A stretch of DNA of 64,000 bases. It comes from Parvibaculum sp. Its GTDB lineage: Bacteria > Pseudomonadota > Alphaproteobacteria > Parvibaculales > Parvibaculaceae. The stretch's first letter is position 1. Every line of letters begins with the position of its first letter. A program made the translations under genes and the position numbers. Where the stretch lies: NCBI GenBank assembly GCA_031291615.1, contig JARLIS010000063.1:23067-87066 (forward strand), read 5' to 3'. The notes beneath the pieces are model-generated. The model ran no database searches and had not been told where the DNA came from. It worked only from the letters and a program-made list of their open reading frames with translations. Shown here one piece after another: positions 1 through 9,005 of the stretch.

Positions 1-192
1 GGCGGCGACGCCCAGCGCCTCCTTGCTTTCGAAGTGATGGAAGAATGCGCCCTTGGTGACGCCCGCCGCGACGCAAAGATCGTCCACCGTGGTGCCGCTA
101 TAGCCCTTGGTACGAATGACGGAGCGCGCCGCTTCCAGCAATTTGATGCGGGCGCTCGGGGGCCTGTCGGAAATCGTGGTCGATCTGGTCAT
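1..192 (-). CDS. TetR-family regulator, N-terminal part only (cut by window edge)
   Basis: The reading frame starts at an ATG whose complement lies at 190-192 and runs off the left edge. The 64 visible residues form a TetR_N helix-turn-helix: a basic start, an LLEAARSVIRTKGYSGTTVDDL segment-like pattern, then GVTKGAFFHHFESKEAL, the usual recognition helix. The ligand-binding domain lies outside the window, so the effector is unknown. A palindrome at 201-220, just upstream of the start, is a good autoregulatory operator. The next gene (AraC family) ends 70 bp away and faces the same direction. Confidence 0.9.
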   Translation of the reverse strand, partial: MTRSTTISDRPPSARIKLLEAARSVIRTKGYSGTTVDDLCVAAGVTKGAFFHHFESKEALGVAA

Positions 193-200
193 GGAATAAA

Positions 201-220
201 CATACCTACCAGTCGGTATG
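201..220. promoter_or_regulatory. Inverted repeat, probable TetR operator
   Basis: CATACCtaccagtcGGTATG has 6-bp perfect arms; the core resembles the ACCNACYNGTNGGT class of TetR operators. It sits 8 bp upstream of the start codon of the partial TetR gene, so self-repression is the simplest reading (inference). Confidence 0.7.
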
Positions 221-262
221 TGTCAACCGCTTATTCCATTCCCGACTTGGAGCGAGGCGCCG

Positions 263-1243
263 TCAATCCTCCGAACCGATGCGGCGGCGCCAGGCCGAGG
301 GCGGCACGCCCATCATCTTCTTGAATGCGCGGCTGAAGGCGGCCTCGGACTCGTAGCCGATCTCGGCGGCGATGGTGGCGAAGTTGGAACTGCCGCCGGC
401 GAGGCTTCCAAGCGCGATCTGCATTCGCCATTTGGAGAGGTAATGCAGCGGCGGCGTGCCGACGAGGTCCGTAAATCGTTCCGCCAGAACGGAGCGCGAC
501 AGACCGACCTCCTTCGCCAGCATATCGAGCGTCCAGCGACGGGCCGGATCGCCATGCATCAACGATAGTGCCTTGCCCACGAATGGATCGCGCAGACCGG
601 CAAGCCAACCCGACTGCTCGGGCGGCAGCGCCTCAAGATGCCTGCGCACGACCTCGATGAACATCAACTCGCTCAACCGCGCGAGGATGCTTTCGCCACC
701 CGCGCGCTTGTTCGCGGATTCCGACACGGCGACACGGATGAACTGACCGATCCAGCCTGCATCGCTGCCTATGCCGCCGCCGCTCCTGATCACGGGCGGC
801 AGATTGTCGAAAAGTGGATTGAACGGTCGCGCATCGCAAGCGAGGAAGCCGCAGACGAGCTTCGCCGATGCGGGACCGTTGCCGCCCGTGCTCACAAAAA
901 ATGGAAAGCCAGTTGCCGTCGCCGCATCCATGGCATCCGCGGCGAATGGATCGGCGCGCATGCCCGGTTTGCTGGACATGACATGCGGATCACCCCTGGT
1001 AAAGACGATGACTTCACCCGCGCGCACCTCAAAGGCATCCCCGCCAATGACCGTCGCGTAGCAGCTGCCTTCGGTCACGACATGATAGGCAATGAGCTGC
1101 TCCGCGCCCGGCAGGATTTTCGGCAGAACCATTTCGCGCGAAGGCTGCTCGGCGGCCCAGGGTTCACAGGCCGCAACATCGAAGAAGGCGGCGCCGGTCA
1201 GGCGCACCGTCTTCAACACGTCGGACAATACATCCGTGGTCAT
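263..1243 (-). CDS. AraC-family regulator with N-terminal cupin (AraC_binding/Cupin_6)
   Basis: 326 aa. Residues about 15-200 form a cupin-type sensor (LIAYHVVTEGSCYATVIGG, then VRAGEVIVFTRGDPHVM), as in Cupin_6 AraC regulators. Residues about 220-320 hold two helix-turn-helix units (TLDMLAKEVGLSRSVLAERF and ATIAAEIGYESEAAFSRAFKK), ending in the family's GVPPSAWRRR tail. It is likely a one-component regulator of a neighbouring oxidoreductase or methyltransferase gene. The divergent methyltransferase at 1389 is a candidate target, but nothing in the sequence proves it. The effector is unknown. Confidence 0.9.
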   Translation of the reverse strand: MTTDVLSDVLKTVRLTGAAFFDVAACEPWAAEQPSREMVLPKILPGAEQLIAYHVVTEGSCYATVIGGDAFEVRAGEVIVFTRGDPHVMSSKPGMRADPFAADAMDAATATGFPFFVSTGGNGPASAKLVCGFLACDARPFNPLFDNLPPVIRSGGGIGSDAGWIGQFIRVAVSESANKRAGGESILARLSELMFIEVVRRHLEALPPEQSGWLAGLRDPFVGKALSLMHGDPARRWTLDMLAKEVGLSRSVLAERFTDLVGTPPLHYLSKWRMQIALGSLAGGSSNFATIAAEIGYESEAAFSRAFKKMMGVPPSAWRRRIGSED

Positions 1244-1388
1244 CCGATCCTGTCTCCTGACTCAAATGCCGGACGCAATGTCATGAAATTCGGACGCCGG
1301 ATCATTCGCGGCCGCCCGGACGAAGAATAGAAAGCATGCCGACGGATCGCAACTCCGCGAGGCCTCATTAGTAGACAGGATGCATGCA

Positions 1389-2219
1389 ATGAACTTCATT
1401 AAAACCGCATCGGAGACTGTAGATTTCGAAGCGATCAAGGCGCGCCAACAGGTCGCCTGGGGCTCGGGCGACTATGCGATGATCGGCACGACGATCCAGA
1501 TTGTCGGCGAGACGCTTTGCGAGGCGGTCGATCTCCGCAGCGGTCAACAGGTTCTCGATGTCGCCGCCGGAAACGGCAACGCCACGCTCGCGGCGGCGCG
1601 CCGTTTTGGCAACGTCACATCGACGGACTATGTGGGAGCCCTTCTCCTGCGCGGCAAGGAGAGGGCCAATGCAGAGCGCTTGACCGTGAAGTTCCAGGAA
1701 GCGGACGCGGAAGCCCTGCCCTTCGCGGATGCCAGCTTCGACGTGGTGCTGTCGAGCTTCGGCGTGATGTTCGCGCCGAACCACGAAAAATCCGCAAGCG
1801 AACTTGTGCGCGTGTGCCGCCCCGGCGGAAAGATCGGGCTCGCCAACTGGACGCCGGAGAGTTTCATCGGGCGTCTTTTCAAGACGATCGGGAAATATGT
1901 TCCGCCGGCGCCCGGCCTGAAGTCGCCCGCGCTCTGGGGATCGAGGACGCATCTCGACGCTTTGTTCGGCGGCAAGGCCAGCGTTTCGGCCGCGAGCAGA
2001 CATTTCGTCTTCCGCTACAAGTCTCCCCAGCATTGGCTGGAGGTTTTCGGCGGCTATTACGGGCCCGTCCTGAAGGCGCTGGCCGCCGTCGACGAAAAGT
2101 CGCGCAAGGCTCTGGTGACGGACATCTACGCCCTGCTCGATGACGTGAACGTCGCCAAGGATGGAACGCTCGTTGCCCCCAGCGAGTATCTCGAAGTGGT
2201 TGCAACACGGACGCGCTGA
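1389..2219 (+). CDS. Class I SAM-dependent methyltransferase (UbiE/Methyltransf_11 type)
   Basis: About 276 aa from the ATG at 1389, which has AGGA at workable spacing; an ATG at 1380 lies too close to that site. Motif I is VLDVAAGNGNATLAAARR, followed by an acidic strand and an ALPFADASFDVVLSSFGVMFAP segment typical of motif IV of Methyltransf_11 proteins. A PGGKIGLANW post-motif follows. The substrate cannot be read; relatives are annotated only as small-molecule or ubiquinone-type methyltransferases. It is divergent from the AraC-family gene, which may control it (inference). Confidence 0.85.
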   Translation: MNFIKTASETVDFEAIKARQQVAWGSGDYAMIGTTIQIVGETLCEAVDLRSGQQVLDVAAGNGNATLAAARRFGNVTSTDYVGALLLRGKERANAERLTVKFQEADAEALPFADASFDVVLSSFGVMFAPNHEKSASELVRVCRPGGKIGLANWTPESFIGRLFKTIGKYVPPAPGLKSPALWGSRTHLDALFGGKASVSAASRHFVFRYKSPQHWLEVFGGYYGPVLKALAAVDEKSRKALVTDIYALLDDVNVAKDGTLVAPSEYLEVVATRTR

Positions 2220-2329
2220 CGGCAGAAGCGCAACCGAGGCCAAGGATGAAAGCGGCGGACCGGGCTCCATCGGTCCGCCGCTGTCGATTCCGGGCGGTCG
2301 ATGCCGCCAGCTTGCGAGCGAGATCCACG

Positions 2330-2587
2330 CTACCGGCCGGCCAGCAAGTTCAGCCAGGGCCGCGAATGGAAGGCGCTCATCAGGACATACATCGGGATCA
2401 TTCCGGTGAGAGGCGAGCCCTCATGCGCGCTGGAACAAAGCATGTCGGGCATGCCGTGGCCCTGGGCCCATGCAATCAGCGCCATCGCGGCGAAAACCGG
2501 CGCGGCCGCAAGGCCGAGCCAGTCCGTCGCGAGGCGTGCCGCCGCAACCATGCGGCGGCCTCCGGTCCCGTCGCGCGCGATCGTCAT
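2330..2587 (-). CDS. Small two-TM membrane protein coupled to DUF899 gene
   Basis: 85 aa, with two hydrophobic stretches (about residues 20-43 and 60-78). Its ATG overlaps the TGA of the DUF899 gene (ATGA at 2584-2587), which implies translational coupling. I do not recognise the family. The overlap and the hydrophobic pattern are the reasons to keep it although it is short. Confidence 0.6.
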   Translation of the reverse strand: MTIARDGTGGRRMVAAARLATDWLGLAAAPVFAAMALIAWAQGHGMPDMLCSSAHEGSPLTGMIPMYVLMSAFHSRPWLNLLAGR

Positions 2588-3357
2588 CTCGCGGCCGTCC
2601 CGTAGCTGTCATGGTGACGCCACCAGACGCCTTCTTCGTTACGACCTTTCGGGGCACGGTCGAGCCACTGATACATGCTCCAGAGCCCGTCCAGTCCGCG
2701 GGCATAAGTCGAATAGGTGTGATAGACGACGCCATCCTCGAGAACGAAAGCACTGAGGCCCGGCCGCTCGCGCAGATAGGCGATGGGTGCCGCTCCCGTG
2801 CTCGCCGCATTTTCGATCACGACAGGCGGGATAGTCGCCTCGGTCATCGCATGGCCGCCGACGCGGTAGTTGTATTCAGTGCCACCCCTGCTTTGCTCGT
2901 CTTCAGTGATCGACACATTGAAATCGAAGTTGAAGTCGCCGTCTTTCGACGAGGCCCAGGGAAATGACCAGCCCATCCTCTGTCGGAACGCCTGCAACTT
3001 CGGCAATGGCGCGCGCGATGCCGCCCAGAGCATCACATCGTGATTGGCGAGATGCGTGGCGATGCCGTCGAAGCCGTCGGCAATGGCCGAGCAGGAAGGG
3101 CAACCTGCCTTGTAATCCGGTCCGAACATGAAGTGATAGACCAGAAGGTGCGAACGACCCTTGAAGAGATCGGCGAGCGACGCTTCGCCATCTTCGGTAT
3201 CGAAGCTGTAGTTTTTGTCGACGCGGACCCAAGGCAAGGCCTGCCGTTTTCCAGCGACGGCATCGCTCTGTCGCGTCAGCATCTTTTCCGCGTCGAGCAA
3301 TTCGAGCCGGGCGGCCAGCCATTCTTGACGAGTTGCGATCTTGTGTATTGTCATCAT
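2584..3357 (-). CDS. DUF899 thioredoxin-like protein
   Basis: 257 aa. The DUF899 signature is visible: LPWVRVDKNYSFD near residue 45, then a Trx-like strand followed by YHFMFGPDYKAGCPSCSAIADG (CPSC near residue 90), and later DFNFDFNVS and a C-terminal VYHTYSTYARGLD. Members are thioredoxin-fold proteins of unclear reaction; the C-x-x-C in this one suggests redox chemistry. The start has GGAGAAAG just upstream, with a second ATG directly after. It is divergent from the TPR/winged-helix regulator at 3441 and is co-transcribed with the small membrane protein. Confidence 0.88.
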   Translation of the reverse strand: MMTIHKIATRQEWLAARLELLDAEKMLTRQSDAVAGKRQALPWVRVDKNYSFDTEDGEASLADLFKGRSHLLVYHFMFGPDYKAGCPSCSAIADGFDGIATHLANHDVMLWAASRAPLPKLQAFRQRMGWSFPWASSKDGDFNFDFNVSITEDEQSRGGTEYNYRVGGHAMTEATIPPVVIENAASTGAAPIAYLRERPGLSAFVLEDGVVYHTYSTYARGLDGLWSMYQWLDRAPKGRNEEGVWWRHHDSYGTAAR

Positions 3358-3440
3358 CTTTCTCCATTGTCTGAACCACTGCGGAATAGACTAGGATCGC
3401 GCTCGGACCTCCCGGGAGTGACAAGTGTGACGGGAATTCG

Positions 3441-4661
3441 ATGGACTCGCTGATCACGGCGGCGGCGCGCGCGCTCGCAACGGGCGATCCGCTCGGCGCA
3501 CTGAACAGAGTGGCGCTGCGCGACGATGCGCCCGCGCTCGCTTTGCGCGGCATTGCGATGGCGCAGCTTGGAGACATGGAACGCGCGCGGGGTCTGGTAC
3601 GGCGCGCGGCGCGCGCGTTCAGCCCAAGAGAGGCCGTTGCGCGCGCCCGCTGCACGGTTGTCGAGGCCGAAATCGCGCTCGCCTCGCGCGACCTCGCCTG
3701 GCCTGCAAAGTCGCTCGTATCGGCGTTGACGGTTCTGGAAACACAGGGCGACCGGGCGAATGCGGCTCATGCTCGTCTTCTCGAAGCACGGCGCCTGCTC
3801 TTGATCGGGCGTCTCGACGAAGCCGAGCGGCAACTCGCCCAAGTCGATCTCCCCGCCCTCACTCCTGCCTTGCGAGCCGTGCACGAACTTGCCGTCGCCG
3901 GGATTTCCATGCGGCGTGTTCAGGCCGGAGCCGCACGGGCGGCGCTCACCCGCGCGGCGGAGGCCGCGCGCTGGGCGCGCATTCCGGCGCTTGCGGCAGA
4001 GGTAAACGAGGCGCGCGCCTTGCTCAAGACGCCCGTCGCGCGGCTCATTTCGCGGGGAGAAGAGCGACCTCTGGCGCTCGAAGAGGTGGAAGCACTGTTC
4101 GCCTCGAAAGTGCTCGTCATGGATGCCTGCCGAAACGTCGTGCGCGCCGAAAGCAAGCTCGTGCAATTGGCGCGCCGACCGGTCCTCTTCGCTCTCGCGC
4201 GGGCTCTCGGCGAAGCATGGCCGGGCGATGTGGCGCGCGACGTTCTGCTCGCGCAGGCATTCGGCGCGAAGCATGCGGACGAATCCCATCGCGCAAGGTT
4301 GCGCGTCGAGATCGGGAGGCTGCGCGGGCTGTTGAAGCCCATCGCGCAAGTGACCGCAACCAAGCACGGCTTCACGCTTACTCCGCGCGGCAGCGGCGAC
4401 GTCGTCGTTCTGGCGCGGCCTGTGGAAGAGCGGCATGCGGCGGTGCTCGCTTTTCTGGCGGACGGAGAGTCGTGGTCCGGTTCGGCGCTTGCGCTCGCCC
4501 TTGGCGCCAGCGCGCGCACCGTGCAGCGCGCGCTCAGGGAGCTCACGGCGGAGGGAAAGGTGCGGTCCTTCGGCCGCGGCAGAGCCAGGCGATGGACGAC
4601 ACCGCCGCTGCCCGGATTCGCGACGACATTGTTACTCACCGCGCCGCTTCCGGGCGGCTAG
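3441..4661 (+). CDS. TPR-containing transcriptional regulator with winged-helix C-terminus
   Basis: 406 aa, Ala/Arg-rich. Residues about 1-190 look like degenerate tetratricopeptide helices (repeated ALRGIAMAQLGDMERAR-like units). Residues about 230-320 resemble an OmpR-type DNA-binding domain (VLLAQAFGAKHADESHRARLRVEIGRLRGLL). A final helix-turn-helix (SALALALGASARTVQRALRELTAEGKV) lies near residue 350. It is divergent from DUF899 and 9 bp upstream of the beta-propeller gene, so it may regulate both. No effector is evident. Confidence 0.75.
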   Translation: MDSLITAAARALATGDPLGALNRVALRDDAPALALRGIAMAQLGDMERARGLVRRAARAFSPREAVARARCTVVEAEIALASRDLAWPAKSLVSALTVLETQGDRANAAHARLLEARRLLLIGRLDEAERQLAQVDLPALTPALRAVHELAVAGISMRRVQAGAARAALTRAAEAARWARIPALAAEVNEARALLKTPVARLISRGEERPLALEEVEALFASKVLVMDACRNVVRAESKLVQLARRPVLFALARALGEAWPGDVARDVLLAQAFGAKHADESHRARLRVEIGRLRGLLKPIAQVTATKHGFTLTPRGSGDVVVLARPVEERHAAVLAFLADGESWSGSALALALGASARTVQRALRELTAEGKVRSFGRGRARRWTTPPLPGFATTLLLTAPLPGG

Positions 4662-4670
4662 GATGGAAAC

Positions 4671-5318
4671 ATGAAACGGTCAAAAGCAGATATCGTCCGC
4701 GAATACGGGCCCTTCCCCGAGGTCGAAAGCGTTGCCGGCGTCTCGTATGACGGCAAGCAGGTCTGGTTCGCCTCCGGCAACCGGCTGAATACTCTCGACC
4801 CGGAAAGCGGCAAGGTGGTGCGGGCGCTCGACATCGCCGGACATGCAGGCACGGCCTTTGACGGCCAGCACCTGTTTCAGATCGCGGAGAAACGCATCCA
4901 CAAGATCGATCCCGCTACCGGGCGCGTGCTCTCGTCCATCCCCGCGCCCGGCGGGGGCGGCGATTCCGGCCTTGCCTGGGCGGAAGGCACGTTGTGGGTG
5001 GGCCAGCACCGGGAGCGGAAAATCCACCAGATCGATCCGGAGACCGGCGCAATTCTCCGCACCATCGAATCCAACCGCTTCGTCACCGGCGTCACCTGGG
5101 TCGATGACGAGTTGTGGCATGGCACATGGGAAGGCGATGAGAGCGATCTGAGACGCATCGACGCGCAAACGGGCGAAGTGCTCGAACAGATCGAGTTGCC
5201 GCAAGGCGTCTTCGTATCGGGACTCGAATCCGATGGCCGCGATCTGTTCTTTTGCGGCGGCGGCGGCAGCGGCAAGGTGAGAGCCGTGCGCCGCCCCGGC
5301 AAAGCAACTCGCGCGTGA
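4671..5318 (+). CDS. Beta-propeller (glutaminyl cyclotransferase / Vgb-like) protein
   Basis: 215 aa, without a signal peptide. Repeated blades carry LDPESGKVVRALD, IDPATGRVLSSI, IDPETGAILRTIE and IDAQTGEVLEQIE, as in glutamine-cyclotransferase/PQQ-like propellers. A GVTWVDDELWHGTW segment also matches that group. It is shorter than secreted glutaminyl cyclotransferases and has no export signal, so a cytosolic binding or sensing role is as likely as catalysis. It probably shares an operon with the preceding regulator. Confidence 0.75.
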   Translation: MKRSKADIVREYGPFPEVESVAGVSYDGKQVWFASGNRLNTLDPESGKVVRALDIAGHAGTAFDGQHLFQIAEKRIHKIDPATGRVLSSIPAPGGGGDSGLAWAEGTLWVGQHRERKIHQIDPETGAILRTIESNRFVTGVTWVDDELWHGTWEGDESDLRRIDAQTGEVLEQIELPQGVFVSGLESDGRDLFFCGGGGSGKVRAVRRPGKATRA

Positions 5319-5420
5319 CGCTGCGACCGTCGTACAGGCCGCGTTGCTTCCGCTTGTTCCGGCTCCATTAAATCAGTTGGAATTTTGTCCGGTCATTGGG
5401 CCGGTTTTCGCTGTCTTATC

Positions 5421-5440
5421 ACTTAGGTATTGACCTAAGT
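5421..5440. promoter_or_regulatory. Inverted repeat, probable ArsR operator
   Basis: ACTTAGGT-attg-ACCTAAGT: perfect 8-bp arms with a 4-bp centre, 49 bp upstream of the ArsR-family start. The placement is right for autorepression of the ArsR-SRPBCC operon (inference). Confidence 0.75.
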
Positions 5441-5488
5441 AATATTCGCGTCTTATGGTGAGCCATCGATCCATTCAAAGGCGGCGCA

Positions 5489-5866
5489 ATGCCAATCCCG
5501 ACGAATACGACGCAGCACCATGCCAGCGCGCCGCCCCCGGCGGTGATCGAGGGCATTTTCCGAGCCTTGTCGGACCCGACGCGCCGCGACGTCATCGAGA
5601 GGTTGAGCGCGCGGCCGGCATCGGTCAGCGAACTCGCCGCGCCCTATCGCATGGCGCTTCCCTCCTTTCTCGAACACATGAAGGTGCTGGAGAGCTGCGG
5701 GCTCGTGCACTCGCAGAAGAAGGGCCGGGTTCGCACCTATGAACTCGCGGCCGACCGACTGAAGGAAGCCGAAGACTGGCTCGGCAAACAGCGACGCCTG
5801 TGGGAGCGCCGTTTCGACCAACTGGATGAGTATCTTTTGAAGATGAAAGAGGATGGCCTGACATGA
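5489..5866 (+). CDS. ArsR-family winged-helix regulator
   Basis: 125 aa. The [25 protein letters not shown] helix pattern, the [27 protein letters not shown] wing and a C-terminal [26 protein letters not shown] helix match the SRPBCC-linked ArsR subgroup. No metal-binding Cys pair is seen, so this is probably not a metal sensor. It overlaps the next gene by ATGA, the common ArsR + AHSA1/SRPBCC arrangement. An 8+8-bp palindrome lies upstream. Confidence 0.92.
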   Translation: MPIPTNTTQHHASAPPPAVIEGIFRALSDPTRRDVIERLSARPASVSELAAPYRMALPSFLEHMKVLESCGLVHSQKKGRVRTYELAADRLKEAEDWLGKQRRLWERRFDQLDEYLLKMKEDGLT

Positions 5867-6360
5867 AATCCGTGCTTGTGAAACCCGACCCGAAATTCGA
5901 TCTCGTCCTGGAGCGCGAGATTGACGTGCCGGTATCGCTCATCTGGAAAGCCTGGACGACGCCGGAGCATTTGAAGCACTGGTTCTGCCCGCGCCCCTGG
6001 ACCGTCACGCAATGCGAGATCGACCTGCGGCCCGGCGGCGCCTTCCGCACGGTGATGCGCTCGCCGGAAGGTCAGGAATTTCCAAATGTAGGCTGCTATC
6101 TCGAAATCGCCGAAAACGAGCGGCTAATTTTCACCGATGCGCTCTTGCCGGGCTTCCGCCCTGCGGCCGAGCCCTTCTTCACCGCCGTGCTTGAGCTTCA
6201 TCCGCTCGGCGCGGACCGCACCCGCTATGTCGCGACCGCCATTCACGGCAGCGAAGACACGCGCAAACGACATGAAGACATGGGATTTTTCGACGGCTGG
6301 GCGACGGTGGCGACGCAAATGACCGAGTACATCAAGGCCGGATTCAAGCCTGTGAGCTGA
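5863..6360 (+). CDS. SRPBCC / AHSA1-like protein
   Basis: 165 aa. The family opening [32 protein letters not shown] is followed by [20 protein letters not shown] and a C-terminal [17 protein letters not shown], as in AHSA1-type START-fold proteins. Such proteins bind small hydrophobic ligands; the ligand is not known. It is translationally coupled to the ArsR gene. Confidence 0.92.
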   Translation: MKSVLVKPDPKFDLVLEREIDVPVSLIWKAWTTPEHLKHWFCPRPWTVTQCEIDLRPGGAFRTVMRSPEGQEFPNVGCYLEIAENERLIFTDALLPGFRPAAEPFFTAVLELHPLGADRTRYVATAIHGSEDTRKRHEDMGFFDGWATVATQMTEYIKAGFKPVS

Positions 6361-6485
6361 CGGCGGCGTCTTCGTCCTTGTCTCGACCGCCAAGATAGTC
6401 GCGCGGACCGGAGTCGACATGAGGCGTCTCGCGCTTCATCGTCCAGTCATTCTCGACAAGGTGACACTTTCCTTGGAGACATCGC

Positions 6486-7130
6486 ATGACCGAGATGATC
6501 CTGACGACCTTCGACTGGGTGCCTGAAATGCCGCGCGGCTATGTGCGGGACCTGAGGGTGCGATGGGCGCTCGAAGAAGCGGGCCTGCCCTATCGCGTCG
6601 AAAGCGTTCCCTTCCGCGAAAGGGACGCCGGTCACTTCACGCGCCAGCCTTTCGGCCAGGTGCCGTGGTTGAGAGACGGGGACATCTCGATTTTCGAAAC
6701 CGGCGCGATCCTGCTTTATCTGGGCGAGCGCAGCAATGCGCTGATGTCGAGCGATCGGCATCGCCGCAGCGAAACGATCGAGTGGCTGTTCGCGGCGCTC
6801 AATTCCGTCGAAATGGCCGTCCTGCCCTGGTTCCTGCAGAAGACTTCAGGCGGCGGCTCAGACGCGCCGGTGCCGGAGCATCTGGAGGCGTTTCTGAAAG
6901 CCCGTCTCACACGCATGGAGGCGGTGCTGGCGGGACGCGAATGGCTTGCGGGGAGCTTTTCCGTTGCCGACATTCTCATGGCGGATGTGCTGCGCCTTGT
7001 CGCGCGGCTCGACGGGCTGGCGGCCTTCCCCGCCTGCCGCGACTATGTTGCGCGCGCCACCGCCCGTCCGTCTTTCGTCAAGGCTCACGCCGATCAGTTG
7101 GCCCATTTCGCGGCGTCGGACGCGGCTTGA
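6486..7130 (+). CDS. Glutathione S-transferase family protein
   Basis: 214 aa. A thioredoxin-like N-terminal domain (RVRWALEEAGLPYRVESVPF, FGQVPWLRDGDISIFETGAILLYLGE) is followed by an alpha-helical C-terminal domain containing EWLAGSFSVADILMADVL. The conserved Pro before the ETGAIL glutathione-binding turn is present. Specificity is unknown. GGAGA lies 10 bp upstream of the ATG. It is convergent with the dioxygenase gene that ends at 7153. Confidence 0.9.
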   Translation: MTEMILTTFDWVPEMPRGYVRDLRVRWALEEAGLPYRVESVPFRERDAGHFTRQPFGQVPWLRDGDISIFETGAILLYLGERSNALMSSDRHRRSETIEWLFAALNSVEMAVLPWFLQKTSGGGSDAPVPEHLEAFLKARLTRMEAVLAGREWLAGSFSVADILMADVLRLVARLDGLAAFPACRDYVARATARPSFVKAHADQLAHFAASDAA

Positions 7131-7152
7131 CGGCCGATGCGGCGGGCGTCGC

Positions 7153-8145
7153 TCAGAGTGCGGCGCTATAGGGCGTCATGTCCCAATTGGGCCAGCGCTG
7201 CTTCATGCGCGCGATTGTATTCGCGGTCCAGAAGGGATCGCCGGGGCGGGGAATGCCGAGGCAAGCAAGCTGTTCGGGCGAGGCATTGTCGACCACATTG
7301 TTCCAGGGCTTCAGGAAGTGATAGGGCCATGCCGTCCAGGCGACCTGGTCATTGCCCGCTGCCTTGAAGCTCGCTGTGATCGTATAGCGGTGCCCGCCCG
7401 GCCGCGTGAGATTGGTGCCACGGTGATAGACGTCGATGCTGTAGGCAAACACGGATCCCGCCGGCGCGGCACCGGAACGCTCGATCTTCTTGAGCGCGAG
7501 TTGCTTGGGATGGGCAAAGGCCGTGGCATGATTGTCGTCGAATGAAATCTGCGCTCCGCCGAGCCCCGCGCCGCCATCGGCCTCCTCCGGCATGATCGTG
7601 CGCATGGGCCCGACGATGGCTGCCGCTTCGGGATTTGGCACGTAGTGGATCGCACCCAGATCGTCGCTGACATCGGTGACGAAGATCATGAAGTTGATCG
7701 TGCTACCTGCCGCCGTGTCGCCCGGCACTGTCAGCGTGTGGTTCTTGAAGTCGCAATGGAAGGGCTGATCGTAGTCGGCATCGCCGGTGAACTTGGCCCA
7801 GGCATCGCACTGATAGAGACGGACGTCATCCACGCCGAGCGCGGCCTTCGCAAAGGCGATCAGCCTCGGATTGAGGCCGATGAGGTTCATGGCTTTCGAA
7901 GCGGCGAAAGGCAGGTGCTCCGTATTCCTGAACTGCGCAGGATCGAACACGCCGACAGCGCCCTTGGGTGTGTTGACGACCGCGTTGTGGCTGTTGCGCC
8001 TTGCAAGGAACATGGCGTCGCAATCCGCATTGACCGGAGCGATCTCATCGGCGGCAAGGAACCGGTCGAGAATGACCGCGCCGTCGCGGCGAAAAGCCGA
8101 CACCTGGTCGGATATGCGGCATTCGGATTGATCGTCCTTCATCAT
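7153..8145 (-). CDS. Phytanoyl-CoA dioxygenase (PhyH) family Fe(II)/2OG oxygenase
   Basis: About 330 aa from the tandem ATG at 8140-8145, preceded by GGGAGAG. The frame extends upstream but that segment is unconserved-looking. The iron-binding H-x-D is in PFHCDFKNHTL and the distal His is probably in DVYHRGTNLTRPGGHRYT, where the Arg would bind 2-oxoglutarate. It is a cytosolic hydroxylase of unknown substrate. It is divergent from a TetR gene across a 9-bp-arm palindrome, so TetR control is likely (inference). Confidence 0.85.
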   Translation of the reverse strand: MMKDDQSECRISDQVSAFRRDGAVILDRFLAADEIAPVNADCDAMFLARRNSHNAVVNTPKGAVGVFDPAQFRNTEHLPFAASKAMNLIGLNPRLIAFAKAALGVDDVRLYQCDAWAKFTGDADYDQPFHCDFKNHTLTVPGDTAAGSTINFMIFVTDVSDDLGAIHYVPNPEAAAIVGPMRTIMPEEADGGAGLGGAQISFDDNHATAFAHPKQLALKKIERSGAAPAGSVFAYSIDVYHRGTNLTRPGGHRYTITASFKAAGNDQVAWTAWPYHFLKPWNNVVDNASPEQLACLGIPRPGDPFWTANTIARMKQRWPNWDMTPYSAAL

Positions 8146-8244
8146 CTCTCTCCCTTGCTCCTCATAGCCTTTTTGTCGGCAGGCTCCTCCGCGACGAAGC
8201 CTGGCCGGGGCACAGCCAAGCCTCGCTCGAAGAGGGGTATCCGA

Positions 8245-8290
8245 AATGTTGAATGTCTTCAACATTTATGTTTAAGTCGTTCAACATTGA
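8245..8290. promoter_or_regulatory. Palindrome and extra half-site in TetR/PhyH divergent promoter
   Basis: AATGTTGAA-tgtc-TTCAACATT at 8245-8266 has 9-bp arms. A further GTTCAACATT half-site follows at 8279-8288. It lies between the divergent PhyH and TetR genes, 70 bp from the TetR start. This is a likely TetR operator. Confidence 0.75.
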
Positions 8291-8335
8291 AGGCCGAGGC
8301 TTGGATCGGCTAGGGTCGGACATGGGAAATCGACA

Positions 8336-8971
8336 ATGACGACGGCGGCACCTGCCAAGTCCGAACGGCGCAGCCGCACGGAAGCGCGGCTCCTTTCCGC
8401 GGTCGCCGAGATCCTAGAATCCGAGGGGTTTGAAGGGCTGACGATCCCGCGGGTATGCGAGGTGTCGGGCGTAACCTCGCCGCTGATCTATCGGTATTTC
8501 GGGGGGCTGGACGATCTGTTCGATGCCTATCTCGAGGCTGAGCCGCCCATGCTCACCGACGAGGAATTCCGCAGGCAGGTTGAGGCGGACGGCTTCGATG
8601 CCTTGCCGCTACGCGCGAAGCTGAAGCGCATCCTGCGCGGCACGCTGGACAATCTCATCCGCCGTCCCGTGGTCGGCAAGATGCTCGTGCGTGAATTGTC
8701 CAGCGGCGGCCGCTTCGCAGATCGGGTGGAGGAATTCCGAAAGCAGCGGACGCGCGACTACATCGGCTCTCTCCGCGCGTCCCTCCGGTCGGCCGGGGCG
8801 GACATAGACGCGGATCTGGAATTCGTGCTGCTGCTGGACGGGGTCATCCTTTTCGCGATCCGGCAGACGGTCCATTCCGACTATCATGGCCAGACCTTCG
8901 TCGAGAACGACGACTGGAGCCGCGTGCACAAGGCGCTGGACGCCATGGTGGACCGGCTTTTCCCCGACTGA
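8336..8971 (+). CDS. TetR-family regulator
   Basis: 211 aa. The N-terminal HTH is RTEARLLSAVAEILESEGFEGLTIPRVCEVSGVTSPLIYRYFGGLDDLF. The rest is a helical ligand domain with no recognisable ligand signature. It is divergent from the PhyH dioxygenase, with the 8245-8266 operator between them. This is the usual layout for a local repressor of a catabolic or detoxifying enzyme. Confidence 0.92.
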   Translation: MTTAAPAKSERRSRTEARLLSAVAEILESEGFEGLTIPRVCEVSGVTSPLIYRYFGGLDDLFDAYLEAEPPMLTDEEFRRQVEADGFDALPLRAKLKRILRGTLDNLIRRPVVGKMLVRELSSGGRFADRVEEFRKQRTRDYIGSLRASLRSAGADIDADLEFVLLLDGVILFAIRQTVHSDYHGQTFVENDDWSRVHKALDAMVDRLFPD

Positions 8972-9005
8972 CCGGGCAAGGTCGATCCGCCAGCGCAGGA
9001 CGGCG